In this document: piece after piece, positions 28,489 to 37,761 of the stretch | How positions within the stretch are numbered: the stretch's first letter is position 1 | Layout: the number at the start of each line of letters is the position of its first letter | Source of the DNA: Gemmatimonadota bacterium | GTDB taxonomy: Bacteria > Gemmatimonadota > Gemmatimonadetes > Longimicrobiales > Gaopeijiaceae | Direction of reading: 5' to 3' | NCBI GenBank assembly: GCA_012960225.1 | Contig: DUBS01000004.1 | Location: 26,642-90,641, forward strand | DNA length: 64,000 nt | Translations under genes and position numbers: made by a program | Notes under the pieces: generated by a model | What the model saw: only the letters and a program-made list of their open reading frames with translations | Database searches by the model: none | What the model was told of the DNA's origin: nothing

Positions 28489-30129
28489 TTACATATCTGG
28501 AAGAGTGGGCCTTCTCAGATGCCAATCGGTCACGGACTGGAAGGCTTGTGCAACATTAAGAATCTTATCGTCAGCAAATAGGTCACCCACAATTGTGGTC
28601 GTGAGTGGCATTGTGGTTGGTGTCTCAGAATCCGGATTGCGCATCCCGAAATCATACTGAACGATAGCGGCAGGGTGTCCGGTATCATTCGTCAGGCCTA
28701 CTTCCCCAGAACCACTCACAAACATATCGAACCCATCCATAGCCTCTTGCATTCTTTTCATGAAGATGAGGCGCCGTCTCTGGCCGTTGACATAGTCAAT
28801 CGCTCGCGCATCCCGACCGCGACGGAAACGACCTCTGCGCCGAGCCTCACCCTCTTCGAGGTCCTGGGGGATCGGTTCGGGTTCAACCCCACCCGGCGCT
28901 ACGTGATAGTCGAATGCTGCTGCCGAATCCGCGCCGAGTTGGTCAGATCGGAATTCGGGGAGCTCATTCATCTCTTTGAGATTTGCACCTAAGTCTGAGA
29001 GTTTTTCGAGGAAAGACTCAGGCGCATCCTCTGTGAACCCAATGCGGTATGACCCCAAATCCGTCCTCCGGTCGAATACGAACGGAGCAGTTACCGTCGC
29101 AGGATCTTGTTCACTCGCTCCATGAATCTCATTGAAAACCAGTGCACAGTCCTCGATGGTACGACACATCGGTCCTGCCTTGTCCATGCTCCACGAAAGG
29201 ACCATACCACCGTATCTGCTTACCCTGCCGAAGGTTGGTCGAAGCGCGCTGAGACCGTTACGGCGGGAAGGTGAGACGATCGACCCCCGAGTCTCGGTGC
29301 CAATTGAAAATGCAACACAACCCGCCGCAGTTGCCGAACCAGGACCAGCAGAAGAGCCGCTCGAGCCTTCTTGAACATTCCAGGGGTTCTTCGTCCGACC
29401 TCTGAACCAACGGTCACCACTAGCGAACTCACCTGTTGCTAGCTTAGCAATCAATACGGCACCTGCCTCTCGCAGTCGGACCACAAGCTCAGCATCTTCG
29501 TTGATTACTCGGTTTTCGAACTCAGCCGAGCCCCATGTAGTACGAGCTCCTGTGACCGAAAAGAGATCCTTTACACCGTACGGGATCCCGTGAAGTGGCC
29601 CTCTCCAGTTTCCGCTGCGGAGGTCCATGTCTGCCTGTTGGGCCTCTTCACGAGCGCGATCCTCAAGAATCGTCACTGCACATAGTAGAATCGGATCGTA
29701 ACGCTTGATTCTATCGAGATAGATTTCTGTAAGGTCAACGGATGAGATTCGGCGCGAGCGCACCAATGCCGACAGTCGATGTACCGGGAGAAATGCAATA
29801 TCTTCCTCATTTGTTGGCACGGAACCTCGCCACGGGCGAACACGGATAGCTGGCCGGTCGAACATCCTTGGACCGTGCTCTCGCCATAGTTTTTCCATGA
29901 GGGATCCCGTGCCACCGGGATAGGCCTGGAAAACCAATGCCGGGTGTTCACCTTGGCCCAATTGAATCGGCGAAGCTGTTTCCTGCTCTTGTTCGATCCA
30001 TCGAGGAAACGCGGAATCCGACGCCCCAAGAGCCAGCGGATGTACTGCGCCCGCTGCTGCGGCTGCCGCGGCAGCCTTGAGAAAATCACGACGCTCTATA
30101 CCGCTTCGTGTTTCGTTCTTCTCTCCCAT
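28489..30129 (-). CDS. Tat-exported amidase-signature hydrolase
   Basis: 546 residues from the ATG at 30129; ATG codons at 30132 and 30129 are adjacent, and the AGGAGG spacing favours the second. A twin-arginine signal IERRDFLKAAAAAAAAGAVH opens the protein. The amidase triad is present: GIPYGVKDLFSVTG (Lys), EGSSGSSAGPGSATAAGCVA (Gly/Ser loop) and SIGTETRGSIVSPSRRNGLS (nucleophile). It diverges clearly from the amidase at 23984, which uses a Sec signal. It lies 55 bases after the broken M20 gene on the same strand, repeating the M20-then-amidase order of the neighbouring pair. The substrate is unknown. Confidence 0.9.
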   Translation of the reverse strand: MGEKNETRSGIERRDFLKAAAAAAAAGAVHPLALGASDSAFPRWIEQEQETASPIQLGQGEHPALVFQAYPGGTGSLMEKLWREHGPRMFDRPAIRVRPWRGSVPTNEEDIAFLPVHRLSALVRSRRISSVDLTEIYLDRIKRYDPILLCAVTILEDRAREEAQQADMDLRSGNWRGPLHGIPYGVKDLFSVTGARTTWGSAEFENRVINEDAELVVRLREAGAVLIAKLATGEFASGDRWFRGRTKNPWNVQEGSSGSSAGPGSATAAGCVAFSIGTETRGSIVSPSRRNGLSALRPTFGRVSRYGGMVLSWSMDKAGPMCRTIEDCALVFNEIHGASEQDPATVTAPFVFDRRTDLGSYRIGFTEDAPESFLEKLSDLGANLKEMNELPEFRSDQLGADSAAAFDYHVAPGGVEPEPIPQDLEEGEARRRGRFRRGRDARAIDYVNGQRRRLIFMKRMQEAMDGFDMFVSGSGEVGLTNDTGHPAAIVQYDFGMRNPDSETPTTMPLTTTIVGDLFADDKILNVAQAFQSVTDWHLRRPTLPDM

Positions 30130-30184
30130 CATTTGCCTCCTGTCTATCTGCAAAGGTATTCGAGTATTCCGACGTGCTTATCCC

Positions 30185-31814
30185 TCAATGATTATTCGGA
30201 ACCGACCCGCCTAAGGCATCTTCCGAGATTGGGCGGGTGCGTATCGTCGGATATTCAATTCCTAACTGCTCGAGGTAAGTATCATAGCGCGAAGGGTCAT
30301 AGTAGAACGGGCGCATACGCTCCCTCCACTGCGCCATAATACCCTCATTCAACCATATTGCCGGTTTGTCATCTGGTGTAATGAAGGGCGTATACGTCAT
30401 ATCGGTCGTCTGCACATCATTGAAGTAATCCCATGCGGCTTCAACGGTCTGTCCATCCAGGAATAGGTCGAGAAGAGTAAGCGCCTGTACCTTAGCTCCA
30501 GCCAGCGAACCTTTGTGTGCTATGGGTGTCGCCATAGCGATCCCATTCGCCTGGCATGTTAGCGGGGTAACGCATCGTGATGGTCGGCATATTCCAAGAC
30601 ACATCGCCGATATCATCCGAACCTCCACCACTATAGTTCGCCAGGTTAATTGGCCCCCTTAGCGGCGGAACTTGAGTAGGTAGACCTTGCTCTTCTTGAC
30701 CGAGATCACGCTGGAGTCCATTTGCTAAAGCAACATCCTCCCCAGACCATTCCGGAAGACCCACACGCTCTATGTTCATTTGCGTGACCTCAGCAACAGG
30801 CTTACTGAAGTGCCGGTTCCAAGCTGAACCGACCGTCATGATTGTGTCGATCTCCGTGCCCGTCATCATTGCCGCACCACGAGCCATCAACTTTGCGGCG
30901 TCATACATCTCGATAACATGTGGATAGTCGACCTCGCGAAAATAGAACCAGATTGTCGCAGTCTGAGGCACGACATTTGGTTGGTCACCGCCCTCCACAA
31001 TTATATAATGGGAACGCTGAGGAGGACGCAGATGTTCCCGCTTGTACTCCCAGGCCTGCGCAAGAAGCATTATCGCATCTAGCGCTGACTTTCCTCGCCA
31101 AGGGGATCCTGCCGAGTGCGCAGTCTCTCCAGTGAAACGGAACTGTGCAGAAACCAGAGCGTTCCCGCTCGCGTGGCCCCATGTGACTGAGAAGTTTGAG
31201 GACACGTGAGTGAATAGGTTTACATCTACATCGTCAAAGACACCTTCCCGCACGAAAAACGCCTTGGAGCCAAGCTGTTCCTCTGCAATCCCCGGCCAAA
31301 TCATCAGTGTTCCGTCTATGTCTTCACGCTCCATCAATTCCTTCACATTGAGCGCTGCCACAATATTTACAGCTTGACCGGAGTTATGCCCCTCACCATG
31401 CCCCGGAGCCATCGAGAGAATCGGGTCGCGGTACGCAACTCCTGGCTTTTGGTTCGACTGAGGAATTCCGTCTACATCAGAGCCTAGCGCGATAACGGGA
31501 GATCCCGACCCATTCGACCACCGTGCGGTCCAGGCACTCGGCATGCCAGCAACACCCAGCTCTATCTCGAAGCCGTGATCTTCGAGAATTCCGGTCAAAT
31601 ACCTCTGGGTTTCAAATTCCTGGAAGCCCAATTCACCGAAGCTGAAGAGCATATCGACGATCTCTTGAACCATCTTAGCATCTTCCTCAACCATCCGCAG
31701 AGCTTCGTCTTTGAGACCTTCCAGGCGAGTGTCCGTTTGGGCTCTGAGTCCTGCTGGAGTGAGGATTATAAGGGCGAAGACGGCGAGATATTGACTGAAC
31801 CTCAAACGATGCAC
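30185..31814 (-). pseudogene. M20-family amidohydrolase, frameshifted near its C-terminal metal motif
   Basis: This is a paralogue of the M20 gene at 25628-27274. The first part reads from a GTG at 31814 (AAGGAG nine bases ahead) through a signal peptide (MHRLRFSQYLAVFALIILTP) to MRYPANMPG near 30551, then shifts frame into junk. The homologous C-terminus (ANGIAMATPIAHKGSLAGAK and on) resumes in another frame and runs to 30185. Aligned to the intact copy, the gene is net 20 bases short at 30549-30553, which removes the GGPGHNW stretch with its metal-ligand His. The rest is well preserved, including GSDVDGIPQSNQKPG and GHGEGHNSGQA. Either a recent real deletion or an assembly or sequencing error would explain this. 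Confidence 0.85.
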
Positions 31815-31906
31815 GATAAGCTTCTCCTTTCTCGGGCGCTTTACGGACCCGTGATGATGGGAAGTGAGCATGAGACAGATTTTCTAGCAGGGCAAGCGGA
31901 GACAGG

Positions 31907-34651
31907 CTAGTTACTAATTCTTTTGCGCCGCTCGACCCAACTCTCACCCTCGGTAATCCAAACTGCTGCTGGTTCGCCCTTGAGGTAATGCCCAAACCAA
32001 TCAAGGATTCTCCGGTGATAATCTACCTGCTGCTCCTCTCTGATCAGGCTATGGTCTGCACCGGGGTAAACAAGCAACACGACTTCCTTTCCAGCCCGAC
32101 GTGCATAGTTGTAGTACTCCAGTCCCTGTCGGAAGTCTACCACTCCATCCTCGTCACCATGCATCAACAGCACCGGCGTCTCCAAGTCCTCAATGCCATG
32201 GGCCGGAGAACTCTCTAAGTGCGCCTCGAGGTCATCCCAGTAGGGCACCGCCATCCGGGCCTGTCCTGTCTCCCAGTGTCCAGTTTCCGGTAACCCCCCA
32301 TTCCAATGGACAGCACCCATGAAGCTCAAGAAATTTGTGATCGCTGCCCCGGCGACTGAAGCTGCAAAGCGATCAGTCCGAGTCGGGAGATATGAAGCCT
32401 GATAGCCACCCCACGAATGACCGATCAGACCAATTCGATCAGCATCAACATGGCCCGTTGCGACTGCAGCATCGAGCGCATGCTCAACTGCATCTAGAGC
32501 TGACGGGCCAGGGCGGCCCGGTTCGTAAATAATGTCGGGCATCAACACGAAATACCCTTCTTGAGACCAGACTTGGTAGTTGTAGTAACGCCGCTGGCTA
32601 GGCGTGTAGTACCTATGGAGGCCATCTGACAGTCGCTCGTACTGGTATAGGATGAGCGGGTACTGTTCCCCTTCACGGAATTCGGCGGGAAACACGAGAA
32701 TCCCCTGAAGTTCGTGACCAGCATCAGTCGTATACTCGATCAGTTCTGAGTGACCCCATGCGTAATCGGATTGGAATGGGTTCGTACGCGTCACCTGCCG
32801 AAGATCGGAAAGATCCGTCCCTCCTACGAAAACATCAGGAGAGTCGTCCCAGCGCTGGATGCGCAAAGCATACCGATCGGCATCTTCAGCTTTAGTCAGC
32901 GAGTTTACTACCGCGGGCTCCTCCAATAGAACATTAACCCGGCCAGACCGAAGATCAGCTCTGGCGTAGCCTGAGTCTTTTGTACGCTCATCCATAAATG
33001 ACAGCCAGACCGGCTGAGTTGAATCTATGACATACGGGTCCCCAAAACCGACATCAGAATCCATTCGGACGACCCGATAGATGCGGCCATCTTCCTCGCC
33101 TCGTGTGATGCGGGTCGTGGATGAACCATCCAATTCAACGAGCCAGATATCGTACTTGTCATAAAGAAGCACCGCCTCACCGGTGTCCGCCCACCCTCCG
33201 ACGCCCCAAGGAGGATGAGGTCCTGGGTAATCGTGGTCGAAAAGCGGTTGTGTAAAGCTGCGGCCCTCAGCCAAAACTGTCTTCTCCATCGAAGTCAGGT
33301 CGATCGCAGACCAACGATCATCCCCGTAAACCAACACTGGGCTATCCCCGCCTCCAGCTTCGACACCGAATTGTACTTTTCCGGCAAGAAGTGTGCGTTC
33401 ACCCGTCTGCAGATCAACCCGGTACCAGTCTGCAGCGCCATCGCCAAAACGACGCTGAAACCTGTACGGTGTGTAGTCGGGGACAATCCCCCAGTTTCCA
33501 TCAGTATCAATTTCAACTTCTTCCGAGAAATCTTCACCGAGGATTACGAGTTCATCGTCCCTCACATGCCACGCTGCCAGAAAAGTCTGGCGTGAGATCT
33601 GTTCTGCACGGTATTCCTGGCTCCTGAGGATCTGGTCATCGTCCCAATGCCAGACCTGAACATCCGCTGGCTTGACTTCTTCTTCCTCACTTCCCTCATC
33701 GGACTCAGCATCATTCACTTCTGTGATATTCGTTTCTGAGAGCGCCCAGTCTCGCAAGCCGACAAAAACCGTCTCTCCGGTAGCGTCAAAATCGATCCCA
33801 GCATAGTCCGTCACTCGCAACGTCCCAGGGATATCGTCCCGTCCGAGAGCTGCTAGAACCCATGGATCTGAGCCAGAGTTGACATCTTCCCAGAGGAGCA
33901 CGTCATGTGTGTCACCCTCACGACCCTCAAATTCCACCGAACGCATAACGCCGAGCTGTGCTGACTCATCTTGCCAATTCAGAGCGCTGTAGTCTGCATC
34001 ACGAGAATCGAGAGTCCTGAGCGTCTCAGCCCCAGGATCGAAAAGCACAACACTGTTCGAACTCCCCCAAGAGGTGCGCAAAGTGGCAGCGATCAATTCA
34101 CCTTCATCTTGCCACACAAATTCATCAACGTTGCCAATGAGTGTTTGCGCCCCTGTGGAGGGGTTCATGATCACGAGGTCGGCACCTAGTGTGTCCGCAG
34201 GCGCATAACCTTTCGCAGCAAGCCAGATCCCATCGTCCCGGAAAGAGAAGCGCTGAACCTCAAAGAGCACCGTGTCCACACCGTTGGCCAAATTGACCAA
34301 ACCAAGTCTGTCATGGATTGGTTCATCTGACTCCTCAAGTTCATCCGGATGAACCCCAGCTCTATACGCCATCCAATTTCCATCCCGACTGAACACCGGT
34401 CCCGTAGCGTGCTCAAGCACAAGTGGTTCACTATTTCCGTCACTAGCCATCAGCCGCAGCTCATCAGTCTCGTCTACACGTCTGATACCGGACACAAGCC
34501 AGTTCCCCTTCGGATCGAGCTCGAATAGTCCAAGATTCTCGAACTGCCCATAGTCGGATGGTTTAAGGGCGGACATGTCCTGGGCCATCAACTCATTTTG
34601 GAGCACCAGGAAAACGCAGAAAAACAACACGGACATGAAAGTGCGATACAT
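31907..34651 (-). CDS. Secreted S9-family prolyl oligopeptidase-like peptidase
   Basis: 914 residues with a signal peptide (about 1-23, MSVLFFCVFLVLQNELMAQ). The N-terminal two-thirds form a WD40-like beta-propeller that gates access; the C-terminal alpha/beta hydrolase domain has the catalytic triad: Ser746 in GHSWGGYQ, Asp835 in HGDEDGVVDF and His867 in PGADHSL. An acidic insert near 320-333 (DAESDEGSEEEE) is unusual. It is larger than typical acylaminoacyl peptidases because of the extended propeller. Likely role: extracytoplasmic cleavage of oligopeptides, supplying amino acids. Divergent from the second PQQ dehydrogenase gene. Confidence 0.92.
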   Translation of the reverse strand: MYRTFMSVLFFCVFLVLQNELMAQDMSALKPSDYGQFENLGLFELDPKGNWLVSGIRRVDETDELRLMASDGNSEPLVLEHATGPVFSRDGNWMAYRAGVHPDELEESDEPIHDRLGLVNLANGVDTVLFEVQRFSFRDDGIWLAAKGYAPADTLGADLVIMNPSTGAQTLIGNVDEFVWQDEGELIAATLRTSWGSSNSVVLFDPGAETLRTLDSRDADYSALNWQDESAQLGVMRSVEFEGREGDTHDVLLWEDVNSGSDPWVLAALGRDDIPGTLRVTDYAGIDFDATGETVFVGLRDWALSETNITEVNDAESDEGSEEEEVKPADVQVWHWDDDQILRSQEYRAEQISRQTFLAAWHVRDDELVILGEDFSEEVEIDTDGNWGIVPDYTPYRFQRRFGDGAADWYRVDLQTGERTLLAGKVQFGVEAGGGDSPVLVYGDDRWSAIDLTSMEKTVLAEGRSFTQPLFDHDYPGPHPPWGVGGWADTGEAVLLYDKYDIWLVELDGSSTTRITRGEEDGRIYRVVRMDSDVGFGDPYVIDSTQPVWLSFMDERTKDSGYARADLRSGRVNVLLEEPAVVNSLTKAEDADRYALRIQRWDDSPDVFVGGTDLSDLRQVTRTNPFQSDYAWGHSELIEYTTDAGHELQGILVFPAEFREGEQYPLILYQYERLSDGLHRYYTPSQRRYYNYQVWSQEGYFVLMPDIIYEPGRPGPSALDAVEHALDAAVATGHVDADRIGLIGHSWGGYQASYLPTRTDRFAASVAGAAITNFLSFMGAVHWNGGLPETGHWETGQARMAVPYWDDLEAHLESSPAHGIEDLETPVLLMHGDEDGVVDFRQGLEYYNYARRAGKEVVLLVYPGADHSLIREEQQVDYHRRILDWFGHYLKGEPAAVWITEGESWVERRKRISN

Positions 34652-34839
34652 CGATTCCTACCTCAGTCTGGATAAACTTGATCAGATGGCATCAAGACGA
34701 TGCCGATCACCACGCATGGTCGCAACCAACCTGGAGACACCTAGAAGTGCTGAACACGATCCGAAAGCCTCTGTTACATTTCTCGGCTGACCATGTCAGT
34801 ACGGATATCCGCAACCTTTCAATCGTGAGGGGCCCTTAA

Positions 34840-36858
34840 ATGAGGGCCCCTAAGAATCGAGCTAGCCTCATGGATACTAGCAATACCTCTAAAGGGAGGT
34901 GGGTAAGGACTCCCTGGAGTACGATTCCTTTTCTCGTACTTGCCATCGGTATTGTAGGCTTTGGGAAAGAGGTTGAGCAGGAACTCGCGATTGATCCGGG
35001 CGATTGGCCTCATTACGGTCGGGACTTGGCAGCTAGTAAGTATTCCCCACTAGATCAGGTATCTGCTGCCAATGTGGACCAGCTCGAAATCGCCTGGATC
35101 TGGCAATCAGCAGATTACGACCTCCTAACTCGTAATCCTGGACTTTATATCAATCCCAACTACCAAGTGACGCCGATCAAAATTGGCGACAGGCTCTACG
35201 CTACTACAAACATGGGCCAAGCAGTGGCTCTAGATCCGGAAACTGGCATCGAGCAATGGCGTTACGACCCATACGCTGAAGGACTCAGAGATAGACCCAC
35301 CGGCCGAACGAATAGAGGAGTTGCCTACTGGAGTGATGGTACGAATGAGAGAATTTTTCTCGGATCAGGCCAATACCTAGTAGCCCTAGATGCGGTGACG
35401 GGTAGCGTTCTAGCAGATTTCGGGGAGGAAGGTGTGATCGACTTAGCGGTTGATTCTGATCCCAGAGTGACGACATACACTTGGAGATCTCCTCCGATTG
35501 TTGTTCGTAACTCTGTGATCGTCGGCTCACAAGCGATGGCACCCAATAGAAACTGGCAGACCGCTCCTCCTGGGTACGTGAGGGCCTTTGATACTCAGTC
35601 TGGCGAATTGCTTTGGCGATTCAGCCCAATCCCTCGGCCAGGAGACCGAGCAATCGAGACCTGGGCAGACTCCTCTTGGGCCTACAGCGGAAACGGTAAT
35701 GTCTGGACAATGATGAGTGCGGATGAGGAACTGGGGCACGTCTATCTGCCTTTAAAAACAACGACAAACGACTGGTACGGAGGACACAGGTTGGGTGACA
35801 ATCTGTATGGAGAAAGTGTAACTGCAGTGGATGTAGAAACAGGTGACAGAGTATGGCACTATCAGATGACAAGGCACGGTCTCTGGGACTACGACCCACC
35901 TGCAGCCCCGAACGTTTTAGATGTAGTCGTTGATGGCCGACCGAGGAAAGTGGTAGCACAAGTTACCAAGCAAGCCTTCGTATTCGCGTTCGATCGGCAG
36001 ACCGGTGAACCAATATGGCCAATCGAAGAACGACCCGTTCCTCCCTCTGAAGTTCCGGGGGAAGTGGCAGCAGAAACCCAACCCTTCCCTACGCACCCCG
36101 CCCCATTCGATTTACAAGGCCTTAGCATCGATGACCTTATAGATTTTACTCCTGAGCTCAGGGCAGAAGCTGAGGCAATCGTCTCAGAATTCGTGTATGG
36201 GGAGATGTACACCCCACCCACCCTACTTGATGATAGGCCTGGAGGTACTAAGGGGACGATCCTCATGCCGGGATGGGTTGGAGGTGCAAACTGGGGAGGG
36301 GCAGCGGTTGACCCGGAAACAGGCGTCCTTTACGTCCCATCCGTTACATCCCCAAGTGTTACCGCTCTCATTCCTCCTGCCGACCCTGACAGTTCTGACT
36401 TCAATTACGTGAGAGGCTTACCAAGAGAGGTGCCTATGCCCTCAGGCCTTCCACTACTCAAGCCTCCATACGGTCGAATCACCGCGATCGACATGAACAC
36501 TGGTGAGCACCTATGGATGCAGCCCAACGGCCAGGGTCCTCGTAACCATCCCGCCATTGCTGAGCTTGACCTCCCTTGGCTGGGTCAGCGCGGAAGGGCG
36601 GCCCCACTTCTCACTAAGACCCTACTATTTCTAGGAGAAGGAACAGAAGCCGCACTCTCAATCCTACCCATCGCAGGCGGTAAATTTTTCCGAGCTTGGA
36701 ACAAGGAGACTGGGGACGTGCTATGGGAGATTGAGCTAGCTGCAGGGACCTCTGGTGCGCCTATGACTTATATGGCGAACGGCCGTCAGTTCATTGTGGT
36801 TGCAATCGGAGACGAAGAAACGCCTAGCCAATTGGTAGCTCTGGCCCTGGCTCGTTGA
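34840..36858 (+). CDS. PQQ-type dehydrogenase, eight-bladed propeller (paralogue without the CXXCH motif)
   Basis: 672 residues; the start may be the ATG at 34840 or at 34870. An N-terminal hydrophobic stretch (about 26-43, TIPFLVLAIGIVGFG) acts as signal or anchor. Propeller repeats match the family: GDWPHYGRDLAASKYSPL near 54, AVALDPETGIEQWRYDPY near 129, LVALDAVTGSV, FDTQSGELLWRF, VDVETGDRVWHYQ and GLWDYDPPAAPN with the catalytic Asp. It shares long stretches with the gene at 20601, for example PPYG-ITAI-MNTGEHLW, but the segment that holds CGFCH there reads RPTGRTNRG here. Periplasmic oxidation of an alcohol or sugar is inferred. Confidence 0.87.
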   Translation: MRAPKNRASLMDTSNTSKGRWVRTPWSTIPFLVLAIGIVGFGKEVEQELAIDPGDWPHYGRDLAASKYSPLDQVSAANVDQLEIAWIWQSADYDLLTRNPGLYINPNYQVTPIKIGDRLYATTNMGQAVALDPETGIEQWRYDPYAEGLRDRPTGRTNRGVAYWSDGTNERIFLGSGQYLVALDAVTGSVLADFGEEGVIDLAVDSDPRVTTYTWRSPPIVVRNSVIVGSQAMAPNRNWQTAPPGYVRAFDTQSGELLWRFSPIPRPGDRAIETWADSSWAYSGNGNVWTMMSADEELGHVYLPLKTTTNDWYGGHRLGDNLYGESVTAVDVETGDRVWHYQMTRHGLWDYDPPAAPNVLDVVVDGRPRKVVAQVTKQAFVFAFDRQTGEPIWPIEERPVPPSEVPGEVAAETQPFPTHPAPFDLQGLSIDDLIDFTPELRAEAEAIVSEFVYGEMYTPPTLLDDRPGGTKGTILMPGWVGGANWGGAAVDPETGVLYVPSVTSPSVTALIPPADPDSSDFNYVRGLPREVPMPSGLPLLKPPYGRITAIDMNTGEHLWMQPNGQGPRNHPAIAELDLPWLGQRGRAAPLLTKTLLFLGEGTEAALSILPIAGGKFFRAWNKETGDVLWEIELAAGTSGAPMTYMANGRQFIVVAIGDEETPSQLVALALAR

Positions 36859-36894
36859 ACAGAGCTCGGGAAGGCTCATAAGTCACCATTCATG

Positions 36895-37761
36895 TCACGA
36901 ACCTAGCTCAGCTGGAACGAACGCAACGATCCTGAGAGGTCCACCGCTACCTCCTTCGATCTTCATGGGCAACGCGACGACAAAGCTTCCTGTAGCGGGT
37001 AGGAAATCAAGATTCGTGATATTCTCGAAGCCTGAGATGTTTTCTCTATAAAGAATCACATGAGCACGAAAATCTGATGATTGTCCGTAGTCGATACTTG
37101 GCGTATCGATGCCAAGAGCAACGATACCCCTCTCATCTACCAACCACAGGGCCAACTCTTCACTGATACCGGGAAAATGAAGCTGAGCGACAGCTTCCTC
37201 ACCGATTACGTCGGTACCCAGATAAGCTCTGCGATCATCCCAACGATCTGACCATCCGGTGCGAATCAAAAGGATTGCGCCATCCTGAATTTCTCCGTTT
37301 ACAGTCTCCCAAGTAGCGAGATCTTCTACTGAAACCAGGTAGTCTGGATCAACTTTTCCAGATACATCGACAACAGCTGCCGGTCCGATGAGTCCCGACA
37401 GGGGGATCTGGTCATTTGTGAGCCCGCCATCAGAAAAATGAATTGGCGCATCCAGATGCGTACCTCCGTGCTCAGCAGAAGCAAGCTGATATGAGGCGTA
37501 GAACCAGCCACCCTCGGTCTGACCAAAAGCGAGCTCCTGAAGCTGGAAGCCCGCGGTATCAGTTGGCCAGTAAATCGTTGACTCAGCAAATGAATGGGTA
37601 AGGTCTACCCATCGCCCAGCACTGCTATCGAATACCCCTGAATAACCTGACGGTGCGGCCTGGCAACTAGAGATTACAGTAATACATAGGATCAACAGTA
37701 TCCGGACTCCACCTGACTGCCGCCGGGATGTCATTGGCGAACACCAGCATCTGGACATCAC
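36895..37761 (-). CDS. Cyclase-family (kynurenine formamidase-like) lipoprotein
   Basis: 288 residues from the ATG at 37761, or 279 from the ATG at 37734, which would give a tidier signal. The hydrophobic stretch ends in a lipobox (ILLILCITVISSC), so the mature protein is probably a lipid-anchored periplasmic enzyme. The cyclase signature is clear: WVDLTHSFAESTIYWPTD near 51-68 and HGGTHLDAPIHF near 97-108, whose His and Asp bind metal in kynurenine formamidase. Its start overlaps the kbl stop by four bases, so it is tied to threonine catabolism by transcription, though no formamidase step is needed there. The substrate is unknown. Confidence 0.84.
   Translation of the reverse strand: MMSRCWCSPMTSRRQSGGVRILLILCITVISSCQAAPSGYSGVFDSSAGRWVDLTHSFAESTIYWPTDTAGFQLQELAFGQTEGGWFYASYQLASAEHGGTHLDAPIHFSDGGLTNDQIPLSGLIGPAAVVDVSGKVDPDYLVSVEDLATWETVNGEIQDGAILLIRTGWSDRWDDRRAYLGTDVIGEEAVAQLHFPGISEELALWLVDERGIVALGIDTPSIDYGQSSDFRAHVILYRENISGFENITNLDFLPATGSFVVALPMKIEGGSGGPLRIVAFVPAELGS

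Noticed and set aside
30185..30631. The C-terminal piece of the second M20 gene as a separate gene
   Set aside because: It aligns only with the C-terminal end of the intact paralogue and has no start or ribosome site of its own; it is the distal part of a frameshifted gene.
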